Assembly (NCBI GenBank): GCA_946807835.1
Contig: OX327684.1
Location: 18,562,501 to 18,626,500 of the forward strand
Length of the DNA stretch: 64,000 bases
Direction of reading: 5' to 3'
Source: Ailanthus altissimus
Taxonomy: Eukaryota > Streptophyta > Magnoliopsida > Sapindales > Simaroubaceae
Of this stretch, positions 1 through 11,246 are shown piece after piece (the stretch's first letter is position 1; each line of letters starts with the position of its first letter). The translations under genes and the position numbers were made by a program. The notes beneath the pieces were generated by a model that was not told the origin of the DNA, ran no database searches, and worked only from the letters and a program-made list of their open reading frames with translations.

Positions 1-191
1 TAAATTAATTTTTTTTTTTTAAAAGGAGAATACAAATAGACTTATTGTATGATTTTAGCCGGCATCAACACATATATCTCATGCAGTTCATTCATTTTTT
101 TTTTCGAAAAAGAAAAAGTTGCATCATTAGCTTGACTTTTGAATGGATGAATTTCAAATTGTCCACTAAAGATAGATGAACGAACCGCAAC

Positions 192-1225
192 GGCGTATTA
201 ACACTGTCACCCCTTGAGGGTTGATAAAATTACACTGTAATGACATCTTTCTCTTTAATAACACTATCACCCCTTTTAACTACCTCCATTAACTTGCCGT
301 TTTGTCACTATTTCTTACACATATAAAAGAACTAAAATACCCTCATTTATTATTTATTATTGACCTAATAATTTTTAATACAAAAAAAAAACTCTTATCA
401 CCGAAAATAATTTTACAAATCTAGTCATATATAAAAGTAACAAATCATTTCAAATTCAACAATTTAAAAAAATAATAATAATAATGATCATATCAATTTT
501 AAATTTTTAAAATTAAGAATTTCTTTTTAATTTTTTTCCTTTCGGTGACAATTGACAATTTGATATTTCTTCTTAATCATTATTCAAGTAAGTGTCTTTA
601 TCAAAATTTTAAATTCATGTAATTAAATCAGATTAATCTCAATCCCAAGGTTATCTAAAGAATATCTAAAATCTAAAAATATATTAAAACAATTATAAAA
701 AAAACCATATGCTTGAAACTTAAGAGTATATCTTTATATTATTTCAATTTATATAATATAAACCATAAAAAATATGAGAAAATATTAAAATTTACTATAG
801 ATTAATTATTAGATTTGAAATATTAATTAACCTAAATTTAATTTGATTAAATTTATCAAATTATTTGTTTATATTTATTTTTATAATACTTTATAAGAGT
901 TTTTACACATTTAAATTATTGAAGTTTCTTTCAAAAATTTTTTTGTTAAAGTTGGAATGGTTTGACACATACATATTAGATTTGTGGGATTTTGTTATTA
1001 GCCTTATTTTTAAAAATATTTTTAGTGATAAGAGATTTTTTTGTATTGAAAAATGAATTCAACTACAAGTGAGGGTATTTTAATTCTTTTGCATGTGTAA
1101 GAAATTGTGATAAAACGGTGACTTAACGGATGGTAATTAGAAGGGGGTGACAGTGTTATTAAAGAGAAAGACGCCATTATAGTGAAATATTGTCAAACCT
1201 CAAGGGGTAACAGTGTTAATACCCC
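192..1225. mobile_element. Mutator-like non-autonomous element (copy 1)
   Basis: Long terminal inverted repeats of about 160 bp are visible: the left end begins GGCGTATTAACACTGTCACC and the right end, reverse-complemented, begins GGGGTATTAACACTGTTACC, with matching sequence further in (CTTTCTCTTTAATAACACT; TTTCTTACACAT). A perfect 9-bp target-site duplication AACCGCAAC flanks it (183-191 and 1226-1234). Long TIRs plus a 9-bp TSD are diagnostic of Mutator-like elements. The interior is about 75-80% A+T with no transposase; open frames inside are short and low-complexity. A shorter relative lies at 10875-11140. Confidence 0.88.
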
Positions 1226-1234
1226 AACCGCAAC

Positions 1235-1920
1235 TGATTCTGACAGACTATAACTGCTTTGCCTCGTGTTAGTTTCTCATGGTCTTCACACCAAATTTCT
1301 CTCCACATCATCATAGCACCAGATTTCTTGGTTTCATCGTCAAATTTTCAGACTTCTATTTATTGTGATCTATCACCAATTTTAATTGACATATCTTTTC
1401 AAACTAAAAATAGAAAAAGAATAAAAGATAAAGAATATACTATAAATAATTTCAAATTGATCTCGTATCTCTATAAACTAGTATGATAATGCCACGAGAA
1501 ATTCAATTTTAAAATTTTTAATACAGAAAAGATATGCAAAACTCTGTAAATTATGAGAAGCATATGTACAGCATTTCAATATATAATATCTACAAGCACG
1601 TAAAGCATTTAATTTAAAATATTGACCATTTTCAATTTTAGCATAATTTTTTAAGGCCAAAAAGAAGAATGGTGCTGTGAGCTTAAATAAAAAATAAATA
1701 AAAAAATCAAAAAAAGAATGGTGTTGTGACTTTTGTGATACACGCAGATATTGACTTGGTGTTTATCCAGACTATTTAATCATAATTAATATGTATAATA
1801 TCCCAGGCATATCTTCTGAGATGTGACATATTATCCTTGACTAACCAAACCCTTTAGCTTTAACCAAATTCGATGCAATTTTAATCGAATTTGTCCGGCA
1901 CCGCTATGAAGTGAGACATG
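1235..1920. other. AT-rich spacer, no gene seen
   Basis: Spacer between the Mutator-like element and the hAT-like element. Only short chance open frames occur (for example 1259-1486), without codon bias, homology that I recognise, or splice context. Confidence 0.6.
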
Positions 1921-4900
1921 TAGAGGTGACAAAACGGCCTAACACGTTCTTTAGTGTGTTATGGGCCGCCGCAGGGCCGGTATGGTATTTTCTACATCAA
2001 TGTGGACTCATATTCGCACGAGTCTATAATGATTTGTGCTTACTTTTTAAAAAATTTTAATTTTTAAAATTTTTATAATTATTTTAATTAAAATTATAAA
2101 TATTATAATATAATTAAAATTATTAATTATAATAATAATTAAGATTATGTTATATTAAAAATGTGTTATAATAATAAATTTATAATTTTATTAAAACTAA
2201 AAATTTATTGATATTATTTTAAATTTAAAATTATTAGATACAAATACAAAAATAAAATATCTCATTATATTTGTAATACATCCAAACTAAGTTAGCACGT
2301 ATTGAACTATCTATCATTTACAAATTCAATCATTTTTTTTAATAAATTATAATTTTTTATTTCTAAATTCTAATTATCAAATTTTAAAATTTTAAAAATC
2401 TATGATCATGCTTTTTTGCCAATTTTACTTTCAGTTCTCTGCATCTTCCTAATCTCTTACATATATTAAAGCCTTCAAAGTTTCTAATACAAATCTTAAA
2501 TCACTTTGCATCTTCTTTTTTTCTTTTAAAAAAAGATAAGGGGATGGGCCACCGCCCAAAGGGTTTTACCCCCTATCTCCCCTAAGGTTCAAACCATGGT
2601 GGCTTGACATGGCTTACATAAGGCCTGCCACCAGGCCATGCCCTCGAGGGCTAAATCACTTTGCATCTAATATTCTACACCCGCACTAAAAATAAATTCT
2701 GATGCTATAATAGACATTGGAGGTGTTAGTATATCTCAAGTCATGATGAATAACACAGAGTAAACTCTTTCACTTTCACCATCACAAAATATCAAATAAT
2801 TCTCTTTGTTATTGTGTATTCAACATAGAAGAGTAGTCAGTATTAATAAATTTTTTAATTTAAATATAATAAAAATATCGAAATTAGAACCAACATTTCT
2901 TTTACCTTTTAATAAAATTATCCAAATAGCTTAACTATAAATAAATTTCTCATTTGCTTCGTCAATAGCTATAATTGATCCAAATTTGTTTGTATAAAAA
3001 ATAAATAATTGAGAGATAAAATCGTAAATTTGGTCAAAATTATAAGAAAGTCCAAAGTTTAAATTTTCTCAGATTCTAGTAATTAATACTTTTACACCAA
3101 ACCAATTAATTATGAGATTCATTGTTACTCCACAAATAAATAATATATAATTTTTTCTCTAATATTTTTAGAATTTAATCTTTGTAACAATGCAAATATT
3201 AGAAAATATAGGATTATCTCTATTTAACAAAAATATAACTATATATTATATATATGATTCAAAGCGATAGAAGATGAAGACTAATACACATATGAACATG
3301 CTAACTAGGCATCATTAAATACTTGAAAAAAAATTATATAGTAAAATACAAATTTTCAATTATTATTAGTTAGTATAGATTCTTTTAATTTGTTATTGTA
3401 ATAATATGTTATATAATCACTAAAATCCACACAAAATTTTACCATCATATGTGTAGTATTTCAACGAGATTTCACGTTAAGTTTGAACTATTTATTATTC
3501 ATTCTATAATTATTCAACATAACTTTAAATTTTATCATCTATAAGATGATAAATTAATATATTTTATTACTTTTATAATTTTTTTAATCTAAAAATTAAT
3601 TATATTTAAATCATCTTGAACAATTAAATTAAAAATGCAACAAAAACACCTCAAATAAAAAAAAATAAAACTACACGCAAGTGTTAAATAAATTAAAAAC
3701 AAATCTATAGTAGTAGTATTTGCATTATCAAAAGTAATATTGATAGGTTTTTCAATAATTATTAATTCTCTAAAAATATTAACTAAAAAATTAAAAATAA
3801 CGTAAATTGTATGAGGATATTTCAATTCATGAAAAGTAATAATTTCTTTTTGCAAAAATCATTCATTATCAATATAATGCAGCGTAACATAAATATATTC
3901 AAAATTATTAGCACCCGTCCAACAAAAAAAAAAACAACAAACACTCCTTTAAATTGTGAGATTTCATCAATTAGTTTTTATTTAGTTTGATGATATATAG
4001 TGAAAGTATCATTTTTTTTACAGTATTCTTGAAACACGAGAGAAGTTAGGTTGAATGTACCTTTTTATAAATTTTTCATACTTTTTATCTTCAGCAAATA
4101 AGAAAAATTATTCACTAGCTACAACGTATTTAACCAATCTAGTACATATGCATTGTTGATTATAATGGAATGCAAAAAGATTTTCTCTATGAGCAATTTG
4201 GGCAAGTTCAATTTAAGTTAGCTCTTTTGGACCATATTTCTACAAACATGCCTTAGTATTTCGATTCAAATACCCAATACTGCTTGCACTTTTACCTTCT
4301 AAAGCTTTACCATAAATGTTAAAGATACTTTTTCTTTTTCAAATTTTCAAAATTTCAAAAATTGTATAAGTCTTTAACGTGAAATAATTTTAAATATTTA
4401 ATGTTTGACTTCTTTCTAAATTTTTAACACTTTTAATATTTTCCGTTGTGGAAGCAGATTGACTATTATAAATTTAAGATGACATTAGAATTTTTTCAAA
4501 TTAATTTGAAGTAATAAAAATTGTCATTGTATGGTAATAAATATGTGTGTTGAGAATTTGTAATTAGATGAATAAAAAATAAAAAATAAAGAAATAATTT
4601 GAGAAATTATAATTTTTAAAAAGGGTTAAAATAATTTGAGAGAGATTTGAGCTAAGTTGAGAACAATTTGACATTCGGGAGGGATTGCAGGTGCCATTGA
4701 TCAAACGGTCTCTTAAAAGAAAAGAAAATTAAATATTTTTTAATGTAAAAGTTGCAAGCATTTTGTTTTATTTTTTAATTTAATTTTTTTTTAAAAACAT
4801 GCTTACGAGCACAACTCCTTAAGCCTATCATGTCTATGAGTCATGTTAAATCGTGGGCCAAACTATTGTACTTGAGTTGGCATGACATGATAGACTTTTA

Positions 4901-4972
4901 TGTCGTGCCAACCCAAATATGACTAATTGAATCAAAATTTAATGAATCATCCTAACACATTTACCACCTCTA
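1921..4972. mobile_element. hAT-like non-autonomous DNA transposon, about 3.05 kb
   Basis: The left end reads TAGAGGTGACAAAACGGCC and the right end, reverse-complemented, begins TAGAGGTGGTAAATG, giving a short TIR of the hAT type. The flanks are GAGACATG (1913-1920) and GAGACGAT (4973-4980), an 8-bp duplication if one base has been inserted on the right. Subterminal segments at both ends carry short degenerate palindromes (GGGCC, GGCATGAC, GTCGTGCC). No hAT transposase was found; the interior is very AT-rich. It contains a SINE at 2514-2651. The right terminus is partly repeated just outside (4973-5012, then 10527-10555). Confidence 0.6.
2514..2651 (-). mobile_element. SINE with perfect 17-bp target-site duplication
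   Basis: A 138-bp insert is bracketed by two perfect copies of TAAATCACTTTGCATCT (2497-2513 and 2652-2668). Read on the - strand it begins GCCCTCGAGGGCATGGCC, contains GGTTTGAACC, which fits an RNA polymerase III box B, and ends in an A-rich tail (AAAAAAAGAAAAAAAGAAG). Length, internal box B, A-rich 3' end and long TSD are the marks of a tRNA-derived SINE mobilised by a LINE. Box A is not clear to me. Confidence 0.85.
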
Positions 4973-5012
4973 GAGACGATAGACTTTCATGTCATGCCAA
5001 CCTAAATATGAC
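4973..5012. repeat. Second copy of the hAT right end, split by copia-1
   Basis: This segment (GATAGACTTTCATGTCATGCC and onward to AAATATGAC) repeats 4891-4934 inside the hAT-like element. The rest of the repeated unit (AAAATTTTAAGAATCATCCC, AACACATCTCCTC) resumes after copia-1 at about 10527. The copia element therefore inserted into a tandemly duplicated hAT terminus. Confidence 0.7.
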
Positions 5013-5752
5013 TATAAGAATATTGATTGAAAATCATTGAGATATGATTTGAAGAGCAACCAAAATGCGTAGGGTGCGTACGGATCGAAGACGGATGCGA
5101 AAGGAGGTAGAAAACGAAGAAGGGCGCACCAGGCGCCAGCGTCGCGGCGACCAGGTGTGGGCACCATGGCGCCCAATCCAACAATTGAGCATCGCGGCGC
5201 TAAGCGACGAGCATCGCAGCACTCAGACTAGCGCGCCAGCACTGCGACGGTGAGAACTTAGCGCCGCGGCGCTGGAGACGGGAGCAGTACTCGAAATAAG
5301 GAAACTTTCTTATTTCGTCTCCCACTTGTTTCAAGACTCCCTTATACGACCCCCACATGTATAGGGTAAACTTAGGACGTCCCAAAACTTATATAAAGGC
5401 TATCAATTAGCTTGTAAACACAATCTTTGTGATCATTAATTAATATTTGTGATAGGTTGAGAAATCTTAGTGATCATCAACAATCTTTATGGTTCTTTGT
5501 GAGAGAAAATTCCTAGAGTGCAAGAGAGAGTTTTCTTTGTGATCTTTCTTGTAAAAGGAATACTTTGTAAGTGTCTTGTGATTCATAGAAAGAAAGAGTG
5601 TGATCTTAATCCACCGTGGACGTAGGCAAGTTGTCGAACCACGTAATACTTTGTATGTTCTTCTTCTACCCTTTCTCTCTTTATTTCTTAATTACTTGTT
5701 CTGCATATATTGTTCGGGTGATTTTGTTTGTTTGTGTGTTTCCACTTTAACA
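5013..5752 (+). repeat. copia-1 5' LTR
   Basis: About 740 bp, matched by 9816 to about 10526. The terminal TG is changed to TA here, compared with TGTGAG in the 3' copy; the right end is ...TTTAACA just before the primer-binding site. It holds a GC-rich island at 5120-5275 followed by a TATA box at 5390-5398. Confidence 0.88.
5390..5398 (+). promoter_or_regulatory. TATA box of the copia-1 5' LTR
   Basis: TATATAAAG lies about 375 bp into the LTR and about 115 bp after the GC-rich island, the expected place for the LTR promoter. The equivalent 3' LTR sequence is TATCTAAAA, so only the 5' copy keeps a good TATA. Confidence 0.55.
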
Positions 5753-5754
5753 AC

Positions 5755-5766
5755 TGGTATCATAGA
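5755..5766 (+). other. copia-1 primer-binding site
   Basis: TGGTATCATAGA lies 2 bases after the LTR and differs by little from TGGTATCAGAGC, the complement of the initiator methionine tRNA 3' end used by most plant copia elements. Confidence 0.85.
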
Positions 5767-5782
5767 TTGGTTCTAAGTAGAC

Positions 5783-6527
5783 ATGGCCACACCCAAAGTA
5801 TGAGATAGAGAAATTCAATGGTACGAATGACTTCAATCTGTGGAAGATGAAGGTTAAAGCGTTGTTAGTGAGCCAAAGGCTTGGTTCGGCATTATAAAAG
5901 ACTGTAGCTCCATCTAGTGATGAAGAGAAGACGCCAGAGTCATCTAAAGATGAAGCAGAAAGAAGAGACATTCAAGAAAGAGCTCATAGCACAATCGTTT
6001 TATCATTTAGCGATGAAGTACTAAGGGAAGTAACAGGTGAGGCGACGGCAATAGGTCTTTGGAAGAAGCTTGACTATTTTTATATAAGAAAATCATTGGC
6101 CAACAGATTACATATAAAGAAGAAGCTGTATCAGCTGTCCATGTCAGAGGGGACACCGATGAAAGATCATATAGATGCCTTCAATAAGATCATCCTTGAT
6201 CTTGAGTCTATCAACATCAAGATAGAAGATGAAGATAGAAGAATTATCCTGCTGAGTTCACTCCCCAAGAGCTATGAGAGTTTTGTTGATACACTACTCT
6301 ACGGTAGAGAGAGTTTAACGATGAGTGATGTAAAATCATCATTAAACTCAAAGTTATTAGGAAAGCAAACCGAGGACAATGCAGAAAGCTTATCTGTAAG
6401 AGGAAGAGCCTTATATAGAGATGAGAAGAAAAAAGGCTCAAGGTCGAAGTCTAGGACTCCTAGGAAGTGCTATTGCTGCAAGAAAGATGGGCATTTCATA
6501 AAAGACTGTTCGAAGAAGAGAGCATAA
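5783..6527 (+). pseudogene. copia-1 gag (nucleocapsid), frameshifted
   Basis: Structural Gag protein of the retrotransposon. The start reads MATP, then a 1-base frameshift, then YEIEKFNGTNDFNLWKMKV, the usual copia Gag N-terminal 'W' motif. The last 143 codons (6096-6527) are open and include the UBN2-type core (KDHIDAFNKII, LLSSLPKSYESF, ESLTMSDV) and a CCHC zinc knuckle CYCCKKDGHFIKDC with ideal CX2CX4HX4C spacing. It is closely similar to the gag piece at 19402-19743 of copia-2. Confidence 0.88.
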
Positions 6528-6599
6528 GATAAGAAGAAAGCGGATGCTGCACTTGCCTATGATAATAGCTATAACAGCGCAGAGACACTCGTCGCTACT

Positions 6600-7800
6600 G
6601 ATGGTAAGAACTCTGAATAATGGGTTCTTGATTCTGGTTGCACTTTTCACATGTGTCCACATAAGTCTTAGTTTACAAATTTCCAGCATATTAGTGGTGG
6701 TAAGGTCTTAATGGGTAATGACATTGCATGTCAGATGATGAGAATTGGTAGTATCAAACTTAGGTTACAGGATGGGCGAGTGAGAGAGTTGACAGATGTT
6801 AGGTATGTTCCTGACTTGAAGAGAAACTTGATCTCACTAAGGACTCTAGACCAGAATGGGTGTTCTATTAGGATCGATGGAGGGATTGAAAGGTTCCATG
6901 GTAGTGATGAGAGGAGAAAAGTGCAAAGGGGTTTATGTGCTTAAGGGTGAAGTCATAAGTGGTTCTACATTATTCTCTATAGATGATGAGAGTATGCAAA
7001 CCAAGTTGTGGCATCTTAGACTGGCACACCTAGGTTAGAGAAACCTAAAGGAGTTATTCAGTCAAAAGGCATTTGGAGAAGATAAGTTCCAGCCCTTAGA
7101 GTTTTGTGAGCATTGTGTGCTTGGGAAAGCACATAGGGTAAGGTTTAGTATCGGCGAGCACAAGACTAAGGGGACTCTTAACTACATACATTCGGATCTT
7201 TGAGGACCAGCTCAGGCAGCTACTCATGGTGGTGCCAAGTATTTTCTCAGCTTGATTGATGACTATTCAAAGAAGCTGTAGTTCTATGTGTTGAAGAGCA
7301 AGGATCAAGCCTTTGAAGTATTCAAGACATGAAAGGTTCTTGTTAAGAATCAGACTGGCAAATGGGTAAAGAGGCTAAGGACTGACAACAGCCTCGAATT
7401 TTGCAACAGAGAGTTTGATGGGTTTTGTGCCAAGCATAGGATTGCAAGGCATAGAACAGTAAGATCAATACCACAACAGAATAGTGTAGCTGAGAGGATC
7501 AATAGGACCCTACTTGAAAGGGTTAGATGCATGCTTACCAATGCAAAGATGTCCAAGACATTCTTAGGAGAAGCTAGTGTGACTGCAGCTTACTTGCTTA
7601 ATAGAAGTCCCTCATCAGCAATTGACTTCAAGACGCCAGAAGAGAAATAGTCTGGCAATCCTTTGAAGTATGACCACTTCAGAATATTTGGTTGCCCTGC
7701 CTTTGTACATGTTAAGGAGGGGAAATTGAAACCTACAGCTATCAAAAGGGTATTCATAGGATATCCCGAAGGAGTAAAAGGATACAAGGTGTGATGTAAA
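6600..7800 (+). pseudogene. copia-1 protease and integrase region
   Basis: The protease active site reads WVLDSGCTFHMC at about 6620, directly after a stop codon. It is followed by the GAG-pre-integrase motif (LWHLRLAHLG, CEHCVLGKAHRVRF; the HHCC zinc-binding region) at about 7005-7145, then the integrase core (HSDL, LIDDYSKK, LRTDNSLEFC, QQNSVAERINRTLL) up to about 7620 and the GCPAFVHV segment at about 7690. Several stop codons break the frame, for example at 7036, 7201, 7279 and 7330. Confidence 0.88.
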
Positions 7801-7836
7801 CACTTAACAGCACCAAGGAGTATCATAAGTCGTGAC

Positions 7837-9746
7837 ATGACGTTCGATGAGATAACGATGCATAAAACCTCCAAAGAAGATAAGAAAGAAGAACCTGTGC
7901 CCAAGGAAGACTTAGTACCCGAGTCAATAGAAGTTGAAGTGGAGACTGAAAATAGATTTGATATGCCCCTAGATCAACACTTCAATAAAGAAATCCTTGA
8001 AGATGAACCAAGAACACCAGAGAGTTCCTCCAAGTCCACCCAAAGAAAGACAAAGACTCCTGAGATGAAACTTGAAGAGTACCAGTTAGCTAGAGATAGG
8101 CTAAGGAGAACGATCAACCCACCAGTTAGGTATGCACAAGCAGACTTAGTTGCTCATGCTTTTAAATCTGCTTACACTCTTGAGTATGATGAGCCTAGGA
8201 CATATGGTGAAGCTATAAAGAGTGAAAACAAGAAAGAGTGGCAATAGGCCATGGAAGAAGAAATTAGTTCTCTTAGGAAGAACAATACCTAGAAGTTGGT
8301 GGAGAAACCTCAAAAGAAGCTAGTCGGGTGCAAGTGGGTGTATAAGGTGAATGAGGGATACCGGGGATTGAGCCTACAAGATTCAAGGCTAGGTTAGTAG
8401 CATAAGGTTTTACTCAGAGAGAGGGAGTCAATTTTCATGAGATATTCTCTCCAATTGTCAAGCACACATCTATTAGGATTTTGTTAGCCATGTGTGCAAA
8501 CTTTGATTTACATCTAGAGTAGATGGATGTAAAGACAGCTTTTCTACATGGAGAGCTTAAAGAAACGATATACATGGCATAGTCGTAAGGGTTCGAGGAG
8601 CCCAAAAAAGAAGATCTTGCTTGTTTGCTAAAGAAGTCATTATACGGGTTAAAGCAACTACCTAAACAGTGATATAGAAGATTTGACGAGTTTATGATGG
8701 CTTGTGGCTTTAGTAAAAGTAAGTATGACGGATGCGTGTACTTCAAGAACATAAGTTATGGGATAATGTATTTGCTTCTATACGTTGATGATATGTTAAT
8801 CACATGCAAGAATATGGAAGAAATACAGAAGCTCAAGAAGTAGTTAAGTGGCGAGTTTGAAATGAAGGATTTGGGAGTAGTAAAGAGAATTTTAGGTATG
8901 GATGTTATGAGGCAAAGAAGAGATATTATCTTATTGCCCCAACAGCGATATATAGTCAAAATTCTGGAGAAGTTTGGTATGTCCAACGCAAAGGCTGTCT
9001 CTACTCCTTTGGCTATTCATTTTAGACTTTCAGCAGCACAGTCGCCAACATCTGAGGAAGAGAAACTGCAGATGAGCAAAGTACCGTATGCAAGCACTGT
9101 GGGGAGCATCATGTATGCAATGATTTATACAAGACCAGACATAGCACAGGCTGTGAATGTGGTGAGTAGACACATGGCAAATTCGGGTAAAGATCACTGG
9201 TTTGTAGTAAAGTGAATTCTGAGATATCTTAAGGGGACGTCAAATCACGGGTTGACATATAAGAGGGATGAGAACAATAATGAAATGGTAAGAGGGTACG
9301 TAGACTCAGATTATGCAGGTGATCTAGATAAAAGAAGATCGTTGACGAACTACATATTCACAGTGTTTGGGTGTAGTGTGTGTTGGAGACAACATGTGGT
9401 TGCACTCTCTACCACAGAGGCGGAGTACATAGCTGTTGGTGAAGCTATCAAGGAGGCCGTGTGGTTAAAAGGCATATGTACGGAGATATTGGCTAGTGAA
9501 GATGTAAACACCGGTGTATATTGTGACAGCCAGAGTAATATACACCTCAGCAAGCATCAAGTGTTTCACAAAAGGTCGAAACACATTGATGTAAGGCTCT
9601 ATTACATTCGAGAGATTATCCAAAGTGGTGAAGTTAGTCTAATAAAGATAGCGTCATCTAAAAACTGTGCTGATATGTTGACTAAGCCACTGCCCTCGGC
9701 TAAGTTCGTCCTATGCAAGGACTTAACCGGAGTCACTACTTTGTGA
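7837..9746 (+). pseudogene. copia-1 reverse transcriptase and RNase H
   Basis: Reverse transcriptase reads from KKLVGCKWVYKVNEG (about 8320) through MDVKTAFLHGELKETIYM, LYGLKQ and the catalytic LLLYVDDML (about 8770). RNase H shows GYVDSDYAGDLDKRRS, STTEAEYIA and KHIDVRLYYIRE (9295-9615), then ADMLTKPL. A frameshift near 8360 and stops at several places (such as 8245, 8395, 8518, 8578) inactivate it. YVDD and the order integrase before RT place it in Ty1/copia. Confidence 0.9.
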
Positions 9747-9803
9747 GGGTGACCAAAGATGCGAAAATGAGAGATCGAGTTGCTTTGTGGATGATTTTGA
9801 ATC

Positions 9804-9813
9804 AAGGAGGGGA
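9804..9813 (+). other. copia-1 polypurine tract
   Basis: AAGGAGGGGA lies two bases before the 3' LTR, the expected site for plus-strand priming. Confidence 0.8.
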
Positions 9814-9815
9814 TT

Positions 9816-10526
9816 TGTGAGAATATTAATTGAAAATCATCGGGATATGATTTGGAGAGCAAGCCAAGTGCATAGGGTGCGCACGGATTGAAGACGGACG
9901 TGAAAGGAGGCAAAAAATGAAAAAGGGCGTACCAAGCGCCAGCGCTGCGGCAACTAAGCGTAGGTGCCGCGGCGTCCAATCCAGCAACTGAGCGCCGCAG
10001 CGCCAGGTGATGAGCACGCCAGTGCCGCTGCGGTGAGAGCCCAGCGCCGCGGCGCTGGAGACGAAAACAGTACCCAAAATAAGGAACTTCCTTATTTTGT
10101 CTCCCACTTGTTTTAAGACTCCCTAATATGACTCCTACATGTATAGGGTAAATCTAAAACGTCCCAAAGCCTATCTAAAAGCTATCAATTGGCTTGTAAA
10201 CACAATCTTTGTGATCATCAATTAATCTTTGTGATAAGTTGAGAAATTTTAGTGATTATCAATAATTTTTGTGATTTTTTGTGAGAGAAAACTTTTAAAA
10301 TGTAAGAGAGAATTTTCTTTGTGATTTTTCTTATAAAATACATACTTTGTGAGTGTTTTGTGATTCATAAAACAAAAGAGTGTAATCTTAATTCACCGTA
10401 AATGTAGGTAAATTATCGAATCACATAATTTTTTTTATATATTCTTCTTCTACTTTTTTTTTTTATTTTTTAATTACTTATTCGGTATATATTATTCAAA
10501 TAATCTTACTTATTTTATTTATATAA
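9816..10526 (+). repeat. copia-1 3' LTR
   Basis: It begins TGTGAGAATATT and aligns along its whole length with the 5' LTR. The last ~330 bp have lost C and G in favour of T and A compared with the 5' copy. The right boundary is approximate and is inferred from where hAT-end sequence resumes. Confidence 0.82.
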
Positions 10527-10874
10527 ATAAAATTTTAAGAATCATCCCAACACATCTCCTCTTGAAGGCTGTAAAGTCAGGTTCACTTTATTGCTTTTTG
10601 TCTGTCGGAAAAATCTTCCAACTAGAAACATCTATCTAATAAAATTATGATTTTAGCTTTTGTATATACATATATATCAGGATTTTATTTGATGGACATA
10701 CATAAACATACATACATACATTTACACGATAACGAGATACTTGGACTAACTTAAAAGATGGTTAAATAATTGATCATTGATAAATTTGAATGTGAATATG
10801 ATCTTTGTTCATGATTACGATCATCCATGAGTATGACCCACCAAATTTGGATCTTTAAACCAAGATACAAATAC
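10527..10874. other. hAT-end remnant then spacer
   Basis: The first ~30 bp finish the split hAT-end copy. The rest holds a short CATA-rich run (about 10694-10720) and no gene that I can support. Confidence 0.5.
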
Positions 10875-11140
10875 GGGGTATTAACATTGTCACACCTGAG
10901 GTTGATATAAATTACACTTTGATGATAATATTAATTTTAATTATATTATCATCCACTTTACTTAATTAAATATATAAAAATTTTCTTATGATTTTATTAT
11001 ATAAATAATTAAAATATTTTTAAAAAGTAAAAATATATTTATTTTTTCAATTAAGTAAAAGGGGGACAATGTAATTAAAAATAAAACCCCTATCAAAATG
11101 TAATTTGTGCTAACTTGGGGGATGACAGTGTTAATATCTC
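10875..11140. mobile_element. Mutator-like MITE (copy 2)
   Basis: A 266-bp element with perfect 9-bp target duplication TACAAATAC (10866-10874 and 11141-11149). The left end GGGGTATTAACATTGTCAC and the right end (reverse complement GAGATATTAACACTGTCATC) are related to the ends of the element at 192-1225, so the two form one family. The interior is AT-rich and non-coding. Confidence 0.87.
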
Positions 11141-11207
11141 TACAAATACCAAATCATGATGACTTGAGCAAATATTAATTCCTAACTACTATAAAATAAA
11201 CATAAAG

Positions 11208-11246
11208 CCCCCGCCCCGCCCCCCCACCCCCCCCCCCCGCCCACCA
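11208..11246. repeat. Cytosine-rich tract
   Basis: An almost pure C run with a few G and A, about 125-160 bp upstream of the transporter start codon. It is highly unusual in this AT-rich setting and could be a slippage-prone or i-motif/G4-forming site. Confidence 0.8.

Larger units (their letters stand above)
5013..10526 (+). mobile_element. Ty1/copia LTR retrotransposon (copia-1), decayed full-length
   Basis: The order LTR, primer-binding site, gag, protease, integrase, reverse transcriptase, RNase H, polypurine tract, LTR is complete and is the Ty1/copia order. Many in-frame stops and several frameshifts interrupt gag-pol; most stops look like G-to-A or C-to-T changes (CAA, CAG, CGA or TGG to stop). 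The element is therefore not autonomous now. It sits in the duplicated end of the hAT-like element. No clear 5-bp target duplication survives because the 3' LTR end is heavily eroded. Confidence 0.93.

Noticed and set aside
5002..5385. Several overlapping open frames on both strands
   Set aside because: They lie in the GC-rich island of the copia-1 LTR, where stop codons are rare; the 3' LTR has similar frames (9602-10107).
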